From: Acetoanaerobium noterae
GTDB lineage: Bacteria; Bacillota; Clostridia; Peptostreptococcales; Filifactoraceae
Direction: 5' to 3'
Length of the DNA: 59,645 nucleotides
Assembly (NCBI RefSeq): GCF_900168025.1
Contig: NZ_FUYN01000002.1
Span: 87,872-147,516 of the forward strand
In this document: in pieces, positions 1-7,779 of the stretch
Position numbering within the stretch: position 1 is the first letter of the stretch
How the letters are laid out: the number at the start of each line of letters is the position of its first letter
Notes under the pieces: model-generated
What the model was told of the DNA's origin: nothing
What the model saw: only the letters and a program-made list of their open reading frames with translations
Databases searched by the model: none
Position numbers and translations under genes: made by a program

Positions 1-95
1 CACCACTTAAGCAGTATATAAGCAGTATTGTTATACAGGATAGAGGTGTATCAGTGGTTGTGTCTTATAGTCTGATAATCCCCCTCTCTCCGCCA
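1..95. repeat. Left copy of 95-bp prophage attachment repeat
   Basis: Identical over 95 bases to 34388-34482 and ends with AATCCCCCTCTCTCCGCCA, which resembles the 3' end of a tRNA-Ser gene. The rest is not tRNA-like: the expected GGGGGTTCGA T-arm is absent. Positions 7-28 hold two tandem 11-bp units with the core TAAGCAGTA, the same spacing as at 201-222, so they look like integrase arm sites. Because phage arm sites lie inside this left copy, it resembles a phage-phage (attP-like or tandem) junction rather than a simple attL. It reaches the window edge and may extend further left. Confidence 0.8.
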
Positions 96-108
96 ATAAA
101 TTAATGTG

Positions 109-150
109 ACCTTGTATTTGACCGTAACGGTTGAAAATACAAGGTTTTTT
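109..150 (+). terminator. Rho-independent terminator just inside the left att repeat
   Basis: An 11-bp stem, ACCTTGTATTT with AAATACAAGGT, with a further small inner stem (ACCGT/ACGGT), is followed by a six-T run. It reads rightward, away from the att repeat. A similar ACCTTGTATT hairpin follows the right att copy, so the phage seems to supply a replacement terminator for the RNA gene it integrates into. Confidence 0.75.
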
Positions 151-200
151 ATTTTCCACATTTTCCGCATATTATCCATTTTTTCCATATATTCCGTAGG

Positions 201-222
201 ATAAGCAGTAAATAAGCAGTAA
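201..222. promoter_or_regulatory. Integrase arm-type binding sites (tandem 11-bp repeats)
   Basis: Two perfect tandem copies of ATAAGCAGTAA lie just downstream of the integrase stop codon. Near-identical tandem pairs with the same 11-bp period lie inside each att repeat (7-28 and 34394-34415). Integrases with an N-terminal AP2-like domain, as encoded next door, bind such direct repeats on the attP arms. Function is inferred from sequence and position. Confidence 0.65.
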
Positions 223-223
223 A

Positions 224-1390
224 TTATAAAAAATCATTTAATTTTTTCACAGCATCTTCTTTTACATCAGACATAACATGCGTATATATGTTCATAGTAG
301 TTTTTATGTCTGCATGGCCCAATAGCTTTTGAACTGTTTTTATTTGTACCCCAGCTTCAAAAAGTCTAGTAGCATAGCAATGTCTAGTACCATGATAGTC
401 AATATCTGCAAGATGTAATTTTTTGCATATAGCATGGAGATTTTTAGCAGGCCTTTTATTTGTTATATAATCCCCATTATCAGGATTATAAAAAACTAAA
501 TTCATTTTATTTATTTCCTTATCATTTTTAATAGTTTTGAGAAGCTTTATAGTCTTATCTGGTAGAGGAATTTCTCGATTTGATTTAGATGTTTTTGTGA
601 TAACTATCTTATCAATCCATTCTCCATTTACTTTAATTTTTTGTAATTGCTTATTAACCCTTAATGTTTTAGTTTTAAAGGATATATCATCCCAAGTTAA
701 TGCTAAAGTCTCCCCTAGTCTTAAACCCGCTCCAAAATTAAAAAGAATCATGTTTCTGATTACTTCATCTTCATATTTAGATTCATATAAATAATCTATC
801 ATTATCTTTTGTTCTAAAGCTGATAAAACTTTTATTTTATTGTTTTCTTGTTCTTTAAATTTTATTCGTTTTGCTGGATTATTTTTCATGATATTATCTA
901 TAACTGCAACTTCAAAGCAAGATTTTATTAAATCATTAATATATTCAATCTGACTAACACTATTTTCAGCTTGCAAATCTGAATAAAAAACTTTTAAGTC
1001 TGTATATGTTATCTCTTTCAACTTTGTGTACAAAAAAGGGGCTTTTTTTATATGATTATTATATAAACTTTCGTATTTATAGAAACTTTTTTCTTTTATT
1101 TCACCTTTTTTTATTCCATATAACCATTTATTAAAAAATTCATCAAAAACTATAGTGTCGGAATCTATTTTTAAACCGTATGAAGTTCTTTCGAATTCAC
1201 TCTTTTTCTTAATAACTTCAATTTTAGTTTTTCCATAAAATGTTTTTTTCTTAGGTTTACCAGTCAGAGGGTCTTTTCCAAGAGTTACCTGAGATACCCA
1301 TCTTTTTTTATTATCATCAAAATAAATAGATCCTTCGCCTTTACTTCTTCTTTTTTTCTTTTTTCCTATATCTTTTTCAACTTTTTCCAT
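224..1390 (-). CDS. int: Prophage tyrosine integrase
   Basis: A 388-residue tyrosine recombinase that should integrate and excise this prophage at the flanking 95-bp repeats. Residues 18-60 ([15 protein letters not shown] onward) look like an AP2-like arm-binding domain, about 75-180 a SAM-like core-binding domain, and 190-388 the catalytic domain. The catalytic set is visible: R224 in AGLRLGE, H333 and R336 in YHGTRH, H359 in LLGHAD and Y369 in NIYTH. A GGAGG lies 7 bp before the ATG. Its position next to the att repeat, transcribed toward it, is standard. It is distinct from the two other recombinase genes in the prophage. Confidence 0.95.
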   Translation of the reverse strand: MEKVEKDIGKKKKRRSKGEGSIYFDDNKKRWVSQVTLGKDPLTGKPKKKTFYGKTKIEVIKKKSEFERTSYGLKIDSDTIVFDEFFNKWLYGIKKGEIKEKSFYKYESLYNNHIKKAPFLYTKLKEITYTDLKVFYSDLQAENSVSQIEYINDLIKSCFEVAVIDNIMKNNPAKRIKFKEQENNKIKVLSALEQKIMIDYLYESKYEDEVIRNMILFNFGAGLRLGETLALTWDDISFKTKTLRVNKQLQKIKVNGEWIDKIVITKTSKSNREIPLPDKTIKLLKTIKNDKEINKMNLVFYNPDNGDYITNKRPAKNLHAICKKLHLADIDYHGTRHCYATRLFEAGVQIKTVQKLLGHADIKTTMNIYTHVMSDVKEDAVKKLNDFL

Positions 1391-1428
1391 ATAAAACCTC
1401 CATATAAAAGAAAAAGCCCTAAGGCTTA

Positions 1429-1929
1429 TTAAATAGTTTTATTTTTTCCGTAGAATATTATTCCTTTTTCAAGTTTTTTTCTATAGGAGCATTGCAAACC
1501 AAGAAGCTTATTAGGTTGAACACATTGCTTAGCATCGCTACACATTTCGTATCTAGAGCAGCAAGAAAAATCTGATAATGAAAATACTGACTCATATATG
1601 CATAACATTAACTCATCAAATACAGGCAATAAATCTTGATATTTTACCTGCAACCAAATTGTAGCTTTATTTACTTTATAATCAATTTTGTTATTATCAA
1701 GGAAATCTTTATAATATTTCTTAATAAGTAGATATTTAATGCCCTTTTTTTCTAGTTTTTTAAAGAAGATTTGTCCTGTAACTAAATAGCTTATGTCATT
1801 TATATTTTTTCTTATCACGATATCTTCATATGGAAATCTATTATCATCAAAGCATTTTTTTATTTTATCAAGTAATAAATCATCAAAATTATCATTAATA
1901 GTTTCAACAAAAGTAATTTGATTATCCAT
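1429..1929 (-). CDS. Cysteine-cluster protein of unknown function
   Basis: A 166-residue protein I do not recognise by name. The start is the ATG at 1929, behind a GGGGGAT ribosome site; it overlaps the exonuclease stop codon by 8 bp, so the two are translationally coupled. The N-terminal 110 residues have no clear motif. The C-terminus has six cysteines in a compact pattern ([14 protein letters not shown], then C further on) followed by YRKKLEKG, which suggests a metal or iron-sulfur site. Coupling to the DnaQ-BRCT gene suggests the two proteins act together on nucleic acid; this is inference. Confidence 0.75.
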   Translation of the reverse strand: MDNQITFVETINDNFDDLLLDKIKKCFDDNRFPYEDIVIRKNINDISYLVTGQIFFKKLEKKGIKYLLIKKYYKDFLDNNKIDYKVNKATIWLQVKYQDLLPVFDELMLCIYESVFSLSDFSCCSRYEMCSDAKQCVQPNKLLGLQCSYRKKLEKGIIFYGKNKTI

Positions 1930-2872
1930 TATATCCCCCACTTTTTATAAGCTTAAGAAAATCACTTTCATTTATCACTTTAATACTATGCCCCTCAGAA
2001 ATAAGCTCATAAGCTCTTTCTTCTTTTGTGCTCATGCCATCATCACCAACTAGACTTATATCCTGCTCACCAACTATAAGATAATCAACTTTTTTACTTA
2101 CTCCACTTTTTATAGTTGCGCCTATATCACAAACTATCTGCATAGCTTGTTTTCTAGATAAATGCTTTAATTCTCCAGTAAAAACTAGGTTTTTATTAAA
2201 AAAAGGATGTTTTTCATCAAAATTTTCAACATTTGGTGCAATTTCTTTAACAGATATTTTTTCAGGATAATTAACTTTCTTATTAGGTCTGTATGACTTA
2301 GGGACATTTACACCATAGGGAAATCTGTTTACTAAATTGATATCTTTATTAAGAATAAAATGTTTTATTGAATCAATACCGCAATGATCTAAAAGAGAAG
2401 TTACAATATAAGCACATGCAATAGCATCTTCTAATGCATCATGGTGTTTAAATTCATAGCCATAATAATCAGCTATATTACTTAATTTTCTTCCACAATC
2501 AGGATTTAACTTCATGGCCATATTCATACTACAAATATATTTAAAATTTGGCATGTCTATATTGTATTCCTCAAGACATGCTTTTAAAACTGTCATATCG
2601 AATAAAGCATTATGAGCAATAATAATATTGTCATTTTCAAAATAATCCTTAATTTCTATCCATAATTCATCAAATTTTGGAGATTCTTTAACTTTTTCAG
2701 GCGTTATTCCATGTATTTCTATATTATTTTCATCAAAAGCTAAAGAAGGCGGATAAATATAAGAACAATACTTATCAACTATAATTCCATCAGCTATCTT
2801 TACTATACCTATTTGACATGCACTATTATGTTTCATATTTGCAGTTTCAAAATCGATAGTTACGAAGTTCAT
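1922..2872 (-). CDS. DnaQ-like 3'-5' exonuclease with C-terminal BRCT domain
   Basis: A 316-residue DEDDh exonuclease fused to a BRCT domain. Acidic catalytic residues are visible in VTIDFETAN (residues 4-12), AHNALFD (about 88-94) and HHDALEDA (about 142-149). Residues about 224-310 (FFNKNLVFTGEL, then SKKVDYLIVGEQD) form a BRCT domain of the DNA-ligase/RFC type. The family trims 3' ends and is related to Pol III epsilon. It sits in the leftward lysogeny operon between integrase and repressor, not in the replication block, so it may be repair, superinfection or defence cargo rather than a replisome part. Confidence 0.85.
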   Translation of the reverse strand: MNFVTIDFETANMKHNSACQIGIVKIADGIIVDKYCSYIYPPSLAFDENNIEIHGITPEKVKESPKFDELWIEIKDYFENDNIIIAHNALFDMTVLKACLEEYNIDMPNFKYICSMNMAMKLNPDCGRKLSNIADYYGYEFKHHDALEDAIACAYIVTSLLDHCGIDSIKHFILNKDINLVNRFPYGVNVPKSYRPNKKVNYPEKISVKEIAPNVENFDEKHPFFNKNLVFTGELKHLSRKQAMQIVCDIGATIKSGVSKKVDYLIVGEQDISLVGDDGMSTKEERAYELISEGHSIKVINESDFLKLIKSGGYNG

Positions 2873-2893
2873 AAAGATATCCCCCTTTAATCT

Positions 2894-3202
2894 TTAAGCG
2901 TAATTCAAATCTGCTGATTTTTCCATTGGTGTATGTTGCATATCTATTCCTATAAAATATCCTATCTCAGGTAAATGATGTTCTATATGATAGATTTCAT
3001 GCATAAATACGCTGCACTGAGTTTCATAATTAACATTTCCATTTAAAACTATTACATAATTTTGTCTTTTGGTTTTATAAACCATTCCCAATATATTCTG
3101 ATTAAGATGATTGACTACGGCCAACTTGATATCATAAGCACCTAATATGTCGAAAAAAGACAAGTGACCGCTTAATAGCGAGTTAAGTAATCTATTTTTC
3201 AT
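2894..3202 (-). CDS. ImmA/IrrE-family metallopeptidase (short form)
   Basis: A 102-residue protein with the zinc-protease motif HEIYH (in FMHEIYHIEHH, about residues 68-78). ImmA-like proteases cleave the phage repressor during induction in ICEBs1 and many Firmicutes prophages. It lies directly downstream of the XRE repressor in the same leftward operon, which is the usual ImmR-ImmA pairing. It is shorter than typical members, with little sequence before the active-site helix. Confidence 0.85.
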   Translation of the reverse strand: MKNRLLNSLLSGHLSFFDILGAYDIKLAVVNHLNQNILGMVYKTKRQNYVIVLNGNVNYETQCSVFMHEIYHIEHHLPEIGYFIGIDMQHTPMEKSADLNYA

Positions 3203-3217
3203 AGCTGCTCTCCTTGA

Positions 3218-3622
3218 TTAGTTTTCTGCATCCTCTTCATCTTCTATGGCTTTTATTATTTTTATTATTTGTCTTATGTCTTTTGGAGACATTTCTTTAG
3301 TCTGCTTAAACATAAGCTGCAAATCTTCTCTTTCCTTTAGTACTTCCCAAAATTCTAAAAGCTCAGGATCATCTTCTATAGAATCTTTTATTCTAGCATG
3401 AGACTCATAAGGATTTCTAATTTCTGATTTTCCCAAGAGGTAATCAATTGAAACATTGAAGTATTCAGACAAAGCAATTATCACTTTATCGTCTTTAGGA
3501 AATCTATCATCAGATTCATAATATCCAATTACTCTTTCAGAAATGTTAATGATAGAACCTAATTCTTTTTGAGTAATTTGCTTTTCATTTCTTAACATTT
3601 TCAGCCTATTGCCGAATGTCAT
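3218..3622 (-). CDS. CI/ImmR-like XRE-family prophage repressor
   Basis: A 134-residue repressor. Residues 1-65 form a helix-turn-helix (FGNRLKMLRNEKQITQKELGSIINIS, then ALSEYFNVSIDYLLG). The C-terminus is acidic and may be the oligomerisation or ImmA-sensing part. I chose the ATG at 3622 because GAGG is 8 bp upstream; the ATG at 3628 is too close to it. It is divergent from a Cro-like gene across 3645-3745, which contains several copies of a near-palindromic AGAACA-type operator. It probably maintains lysogeny. Confidence 0.9.
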   Translation of the reverse strand: MTFGNRLKMLRNEKQITQKELGSIINISERVIGYYESDDRFPKDDKVIIALSEYFNVSIDYLLGKSEIRNPYESHARIKDSIEDDPELLEFWEVLKEREDLQLMFKQTKEMSPKDIRQIIKIIKAIEDEEDAEN

Positions 3623-3644
3623 GTTCATCACCTCTATTACTAAT

Positions 3645-3745
3645 ATAACAAATTGTTCTTGATATTAAATATAATAGAACAAAAAATTCTATACACTGTT
3701 GACAAAGAACAAAATGTTCTATATAATTAAAGAACAAAATGTTCT
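3645..3745. promoter_or_regulatory. Lysis-lysogeny switch: four repressor operators
   Basis: Two perfect copies of AGAACAAAATGTTCT (3706-3720 and 3731-3745) and two variants matching 13 of 15 bases (3645-3659, 3676-3690) lie between the divergent repressor and Cro-like genes. A fifth, weaker copy is at 3969-3983 after the Cro-like gene. The arms AGAACA and TGTTCT are reverse complements around AAA. Likely binding sites for the repressor and the Cro-like protein. Confidence 0.8.
3699..3727 (+). promoter_or_regulatory. Consensus sigma-A early promoter (PR-like)
   Basis: A perfect TTGACA at 3699-3704 and TATAAT at 3722-3727 are separated by 17 bp. One perfect operator fills the spacer and the next covers the expected start site, so repressor binding would block RNA polymerase directly. 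It should drive the rightward early operon. Confidence 0.85.
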
Positions 3746-3763
3746 TGAGAAGGAGGTTTAAAT

Positions 3764-3967
3764 TTGGAATCAAAAAATAGAAACAGTATTGAAAAATTAA
3801 GAAAACAAAAAGAAATTACACAAGAAGAACTAGCTATTAAACTAGATGTAACAAAAGATTATATATCTATGATTGAGAGAGGAGCTAGAACACCTAGCTT
3901 TAAACTAGCAAAAAAAATAGCTGATTATTTTAATACAACAGTAGATGATATTTTTTTTGATAACTAA
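3764..3967 (+). CDS. Cro-like XRE-family regulator
   Basis: A 67-residue protein that is almost entirely one helix-turn-helix domain (SIEKLRKQKEITQEELAIKL, then YISMIERGARTPS, ending DYFNTTVDDIFF). The start is TTG, 7 bp after AAGGAGG. It is the first gene after the rightward promoter and faces the CI-like repressor, which is the position of Cro. It probably shuts down repressor synthesis on induction. Confidence 0.85.
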   Translation: MESKNRNSIEKLRKQKEITQEELAIKLDVTKDYISMIERGARTPSFKLAKKIADYFNTTVDDIFFDN

Positions 3968-4000
3968 AAGAACAAAATATTCGAAAAAGGAGAGATATTA

Positions 4001-4186
4001 ATGATAGGGGATGTGGTTGGCTACAACAAATTTCGAGTTGAAATTCTTAGTGGAGAAAAGGTGGTAATTATAAATTTTGAATCTGAGCAGGAATATATGC
4101 ACTGGTTGAATAACGGAATGGCATTTAATACAAGAGGCGTGATATTCGATTATGAGAATAAAAAAATAATCGAATTCTTGCAATAA
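4001..4186 (+). CDS. Small early phage protein, unknown function
   Basis: A 61-residue protein with an AAGGAGAG ribosome site. I see no known motif. It is rich in aromatic and acidic residues (INFESEQEYMHWLNNGMAF) with an alternating pattern suggesting a small beta-rich fold. It follows the Cro-like gene and so is expected early. Confidence 0.6.
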   Translation: MIGDVVGYNKFRVEILSGEKVVIINFESEQEYMHWLNNGMAFNTRGVIFDYENKKIIEFLQ

Positions 4187-4204
4187 TTTGAAAGGAGCAA
4201 AGAT

Positions 4205-4279
4205 ATGGAGCATATTTCTTCTATAATCAAAAGGTTTGGGGATAAGCTAAATTCAATATCTAGAACAAATGTTAATTAG
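4205..4279 (+). CDS. Possible 24-residue peptide
   Basis: A 24-codon frame starts at an ATG behind AAAGGAGC with good spacing (MEHISSIIKRFGDKLNSISR). The peptide could form a short amphipathic helix. Only the ribosome site and position support it; it may be untranslated. Confidence 0.3.
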   Translation: MEHISSIIKRFGDKLNSISRTNVN

Positions 4280-4446
4280 TAAAAAGTAGATTTTGAAAAA
4301 ACATTTTAGAGTTTTTTCGGAAACTCGTGTAATTACTAGGTAAAAAAATCAGCTTCAAAGAATTATATCAATTCTGAAATTATTTTTTAAACTTTTCAAT
4401 TTCATGCGTGTAATAGGTATCAAAAAGAAAGGAGGTCAAAATTTAT

Positions 4447-4623
4447 ATGAATCTAATGAGCGTAAAGGATTTATCTGCTAACTACAACATTAAGAAGAGC
4501 ACTGCATACGAAATGGTTAAAATCAAAGGGTTTCCTGCTGTACGAGTTAATTCTAAATATTTTATTATCCAGGAAGATTTTGAGAAATGGATAAGAAGTA
4601 ACATTGGCAAAACTGTTATGTAA
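4447..4623 (+). CDS. Excisionase-like helix-turn-helix protein
   Basis: A 58-residue protein with a MerR/Xis-type winged HTH: MSVKDLSANYNIKKSTAYEMV, then a wing (FPAVRVNSKYFI) and the typical EDFEKWI ending. Such proteins act as recombination directionality factors or small regulators. AAAGGAGG lies about 10 bp before the ATG. The 168 bp before it hold no gene, but contain two CGTGTAAT motifs (4326-4333, 4407-4414). Confidence 0.75.
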   Translation: MNLMSVKDLSANYNIKKSTAYEMVKIKGFPAVRVNSKYFIIQEDFEKWIRSNIGKTVM

Positions 4624-4658
4624 AAAAATAAGCCAGGGCGGCTGGAAAGGACAAGCTA

Positions 4659-4901
4659 ATGAAATATATTTTCTTCTATGAGCTTATAGACTGGACTAAG
4701 TTTGCAAGTAGTATGGAACCACTGCTAGGCGAGGGAGGCGGAATAATAATATCAGCTTTATTAAAAATAGTATCTATTTTAGTAATCACGCCACTGTTTA
4801 TTATTATTCCTTGTTTATGTGCTTACTTAATTATAACAAGCATGAGAGGAGCATACCATGAGAGAACATTGCATAAACATCTACAAAACAGCAAGAGTTA
4901 A
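4659..4901 (+). CDS. Small membrane protein
   Basis: An 80-residue protein with one long hydrophobic stretch (about residues 28-63: GIIISALLKIVSILVITPLF onward) that could make one or two membrane spans, then a basic tail. Its last 44 bp overlap the next gene in another frame, which suggests coupling. The function is unknown; in this position it could be a superinfection-exclusion or early host-takeover protein. Confidence 0.55.
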   Translation: MKYIFFYELIDWTKFASSMEPLLGEGGGIIISALLKIVSILVITPLFIIIPCLCAYLIITSMRGAYHERTLHKHLQNSKS

Positions 4902-5328
4902 TGCTAGTTTAACGCAAGAGCAAGCATCTGAGCTGCTAAATGTATCATGTAGAGCTTTATCAGATTACGAAAACGGTAAATATAAAGTTCCAGATGATTT
5001 AGTAGTAAGTATGACTGAAAAATATTATGCTTCATGGCTGCCTATAATGCATTTGAAGAATGTAGCTATAGGACTCAGTTTAGATAATGTAACTTTTAAG
5101 GAACTATCAGGAAGTACAGTAGGGTTTCAAAGCTCACTAGGACACATACAGGATGTATTAAGGCACTTAATTGATGTAGTTTCAGATGATGTTATTGATG
5201 AGCATGAAATTAAGACAGTAGAGCGTATACAAGATAAGTTATTTGACTTATTAATATCAACACTAAATTTAATTGTTTCACTGCAAGAAAAAAGCCCATC
5301 ACGAGCGGCAACTCATAAAGGGGCATAA
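4858..5328 (+). CDS. XRE-family HTH protein
   Basis: A 156-residue protein. Residues 5-58 form a helix-turn-helix (IYKTARVNASLTQEQASELLNVS, then RALSDYENGKYKVP). The rest is helical and of unknown role (about residues 85-140: DNVTFKELSG to LIVSLQE). The start ATG has AGAGGAGC upstream and lies inside the preceding gene. Similar proteins occur in early regions of clostridial phages; the target is unknown. Confidence 0.75.
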   Translation: MREHCINIYKTARVNASLTQEQASELLNVSCRALSDYENGKYKVPDDLVVSMTEKYYASWLPIMHLKNVAIGLSLDNVTFKELSGSTVGFQSSLGHIQDVLRHLIDVVSDDVIDEHEIKTVERIQDKLFDLLISTLNLIVSLQEKSPSRAATHKGA

Positions 5329-5390
5329 GAAATATTCTAAAGATATTATACCACATAGATTTTATTAATAAAAGTAAAGGAGGTCTTTTT

Positions 5391-5438
5391 ATGCATATAT
5401 ATTTGCTAAATACCACAAGAGGGTGGTCTTATGAATGA
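5391..5438 (+). CDS. Possible 15-residue leader peptide before the replication initiator
   Basis: A short frame starts at an ATG behind AAAGGAGG and ends 8 bp inside the next gene (TTATGAATGA), so ribosomes ending here could restart on the replication gene. The context is typical of a translational coupler. No independent evidence of expression. Confidence 0.3.
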   Translation: MHIYLLNTTRGWSYE

Positions 5439-6150
5439 TTTACCTATAGTACCTAATTACTACGCTATTATCCCTTCAGAGGTTCGATATGATAGCAAAC
5501 TTAAAGCTAATGAAAAACTTCTATTTGCAGAGATCACTTCATTAACCAATAAAAAGGGTTATTGCTATGCATCTAATGAATATTTTGCATCACTATATAG
5601 TACTAGCAAAGAGACTGTAAGTAGGTGGATATCTGGTTTAGAGAAGAGAGGATATCTTAAAAGAGTAATCATTAAAGATAATTTAGGTCAGATTATTGAG
5701 AGAAGATTATTCATTAATACTTTAGTAGGGGGTATTGACGAAAACATCAATAGGGGTATTGACCAAAATGTCAAAGAGAATAATAAAGATATTAAATATA
5801 TATATAGTATTTTTGAAAAATGGAATTCAAAAGAATTCTTAATAAAACATAAAAAACTAAATAAAGACATGGAGCGTTATTGCTTAAAGGCCTTACAAAG
5901 TTATTCTGAGGAAGAAATCATTCAAGCTATTGATAGATTAGATTCAGCTATAGCAGATGAAGATTATTATTACAACCATAGATGGAGCTTTTATAACTTC
6001 TTTAAACAGTCTAACGGATTATCAAGCTGGCTAGATGAAGGTCAACAATACAATAACTATCTAGAGTTTAAATCATCTGGTGTAAAAGGTAAAGAATTTA
6101 AAAATAAAAATCAGGGAGATACAGACATTAAATTTAGAAGAGAGTTATAG
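5431..6150 (+). CDS. Phage replication initiator (winged HTH, DnaD-like)
   Basis: A 239-residue protein. Residues 8-95 form the winged helix common in Firmicutes phage initiators (YYAIIPSEVRYDSKLKANEK, then SKETVSRWISGLEKRGYLKR). A variable linker follows, then a C-terminal helical segment (about 130-205). It sits directly upstream of the helicase gene, so it probably binds the phage origin and helps load the helicase. Runs of repeated sequence in the linker region may hold the origin, as in many such phages, but I could not pin it down. Confidence 0.8.
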   Translation: MNDLPIVPNYYAIIPSEVRYDSKLKANEKLLFAEITSLTNKKGYCYASNEYFASLYSTSKETVSRWISGLEKRGYLKRVIIKDNLGQIIERRLFINTLVGGIDENINRGIDQNVKENNKDIKYIYSIFEKWNSKEFLIKHKKLNKDMERYCLKALQSYSEEEIIQAIDRLDSAIADEDYYYNHRWSFYNFFKQSNGLSSWLDEGQQYNNYLEFKSSGVKGKEFKNKNQGDTDIKFRREL

Positions 6151-6163
6151 AGGAGGATGTTTT

Positions 6164-7429
6164 ATGGAGGCAGTGCAATTAGAAAGAAGTATATTAGCTT
6201 GTTTTTTCTTAGACCAAAGCTTTCTTAAGGATATAGATATTTTAAATGAGGATGATTTTACTGTTAATGAACATAGAAAGACTTTTGCAAACCTAAAATC
6301 TTTTGCTAAGACTGGGCTAATTCTTGACTTAGTAACCTATACATCACAATTTAGGGACGAAAAGATAATTTATTTATCTCACTTAGTTTCTCAAGTAAAT
6401 GCAAGCTCTAAGAACTTCTATGATTACTGTAAGCAGCTTAAAGCTTTTACAAGTAAAAGAAAGCTTTTAGAGATTACTGAAAAGATTAATAAAAATATAA
6501 ATGATCCTGAGATTTTCGATATAGCCGAAAGAGAGATTCTTAGTATCAGAGATAACAATAAGAGTAAGCAGATGTACACCTCAAGAGAGGTAATAGATAT
6601 TGTTGTTCAGCAGACTTATGACAGAGCACAAAATCCAAACAAGCTATTAGGAATAGACACAGGGTTTAAAAAGCTCAATGAGGTTATAGATGGATTTCAG
6701 CCAGGTTTTCATGTTATAGCTGCTAGGCCAGGAATGGGGAAAACTAGTTTTGCGATTGATATAGCTTTGAACTGTGCTCTTAAGAGTGATAAAAAGGTTG
6801 GTTTTTTTACTTTAGAGTTGAGTAAAGAACAGATATATCAAAAGATGTTAATTCAAGAAACGATGATTGAAGGAGACCACATTTTTAAGGCTAGAATGAA
6901 TGACAAAGAGTGGGAGAAGTTTAACAGGTCAGCTTCAGTTCTTTATAACAGCAGAATATTTGTTTCGGATGATATTAGCAAACTAGAAGAGATTGTATCA
7001 CAAGCTAGAAGACTTAAAAAACAAGAAGATATTGATATTGTCTTTATAGATTACTTGCAGCTCATAGATTGTAGTCATGGATTAAATGAAAATGAGAAAA
7101 CAGCTAAGATTTCTAGAACTTTAATGGCTTTATGGAAAGAGCTTGGGATTCCAATAATTGCGATTGCTCAGCTAAGTCGAGGCCCTGAAAGCAGAAATGA
7201 TAGAAGACCGAGATTAGCCGATTTAAGAAACTCAGGACAAATTGAGCAGGATGCACTTACTGTAATAATGCTCTATCGTGATGAATATTATGATCCTAAC
7301 AGTAAAGACCAAGGCAGAGCTGAAGTACTAATAGAGAAGAATCGCTTCGGACCTACAGGAATGTTTAAATTAGGATTTGTAGGACCTATGACGAAGTTTG
7401 TGGATATCGAAAGGGTGGCTAATAGATGA
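6164..7429 (+). CDS. dnaB: DnaB-like replicative helicase
   Basis: A 421-residue hexameric 5'-3' helicase. The N-terminal helical domain (1-100) is followed by a RecA-fold domain: Walker A ARPGMGKTSFA (about 187-197), Walker B IVFIDYLQLI (about 287-296) and AIAQLSRG. The length is close to the usual DnaB. It should unwind phage DNA with the upstream initiator. The stop codon overlaps the next start (ATGA), so the downstream small gene is coupled. Confidence 0.95.
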   Translation: MEAVQLERSILACFFLDQSFLKDIDILNEDDFTVNEHRKTFANLKSFAKTGLILDLVTYTSQFRDEKIIYLSHLVSQVNASSKNFYDYCKQLKAFTSKRKLLEITEKINKNINDPEIFDIAEREILSIRDNNKSKQMYTSREVIDIVVQQTYDRAQNPNKLLGIDTGFKKLNEVIDGFQPGFHVIAARPGMGKTSFAIDIALNCALKSDKKVGFFTLELSKEQIYQKMLIQETMIEGDHIFKARMNDKEWEKFNRSASVLYNSRIFVSDDISKLEEIVSQARRLKKQEDIDIVFIDYLQLIDCSHGLNENEKTAKISRTLMALWKELGIPIIAIAQLSRGPESRNDRRPRLADLRNSGQIEQDALTVIMLYRDEYYDPNSKDQGRAEVLIEKNRFGPTGMFKLGFVGPMTKFVDIERVANR

Positions 7430-7608
7430 TAGAAGGCAAAAGCTACGAGATAACTATAAAATTAAACACTGCAAAGAGCAAAGTTAAAATGAGAATGAAA
7501 TTTTTAGAAGAGCTAAATAACGAGCTATATTTATTTAAACATCCAGCAGGATATAAAGAATGCTTCTTAAAAAAATTACATGGAATTGACTACATGATTA
7601 AGGAATAG
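7426..7608 (+). CDS. Small phage protein, unknown function
   Basis: A 60-residue basic protein coupled to the helicase by a 4-bp overlap. The pattern of short strands (SYEITIKLNTAKSKVKMRMK) suggests a small beta-barrel, but I see no diagnostic motif. Confidence 0.6.
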   Translation: MIEGKSYEITIKLNTAKSKVKMRMKFLEELNNELYLFKHPAGYKECFLKKLHGIDYMIKE

Positions 7609-7618
7609 GGAGTCAGTT

Positions 7619-7747
7619 ATGAAGAATATACCTAGAGAATTAATAAAAGAGTATTTGGATGTAGTAGAAAATCTATATTTTAAAGGAATTAGCCTTGATA
7701 AAGCAGTTGTTTTAGGCAAAAGGTATTTGAACATGAGAATGAAGTAG
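7619..7747 (+). CDS. 42-residue phage protein
   Basis: A short frame with an AGGGAG ribosome site (MKNIPRELIKEYLDVVENLY, then SLDKAVVLGKRYL). It is predicted helical, and the spacing to its neighbours fits a compact operon. Unknown function. Confidence 0.5.
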   Translation: MKNIPRELIKEYLDVVENLYFKGISLDKAVVLGKRYLNMRMK

Positions 7748-7779
7748 AAAATACGCAATAGGTTGAGAGGCGGATAATT

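Noticed and set aside
60-95. A tRNA-Ser gene in the att repeat
   Set aside because: Only the last 19 bases fit; the TTCRA T-loop, T-stem and anticodon arm are absent, so it is a fragment used as att core.
5700-5780. Repeat-like segment in the replication gene as an origin
   Set aside because: GGGTATTGA occurs twice there, but this is too little for a defined origin.
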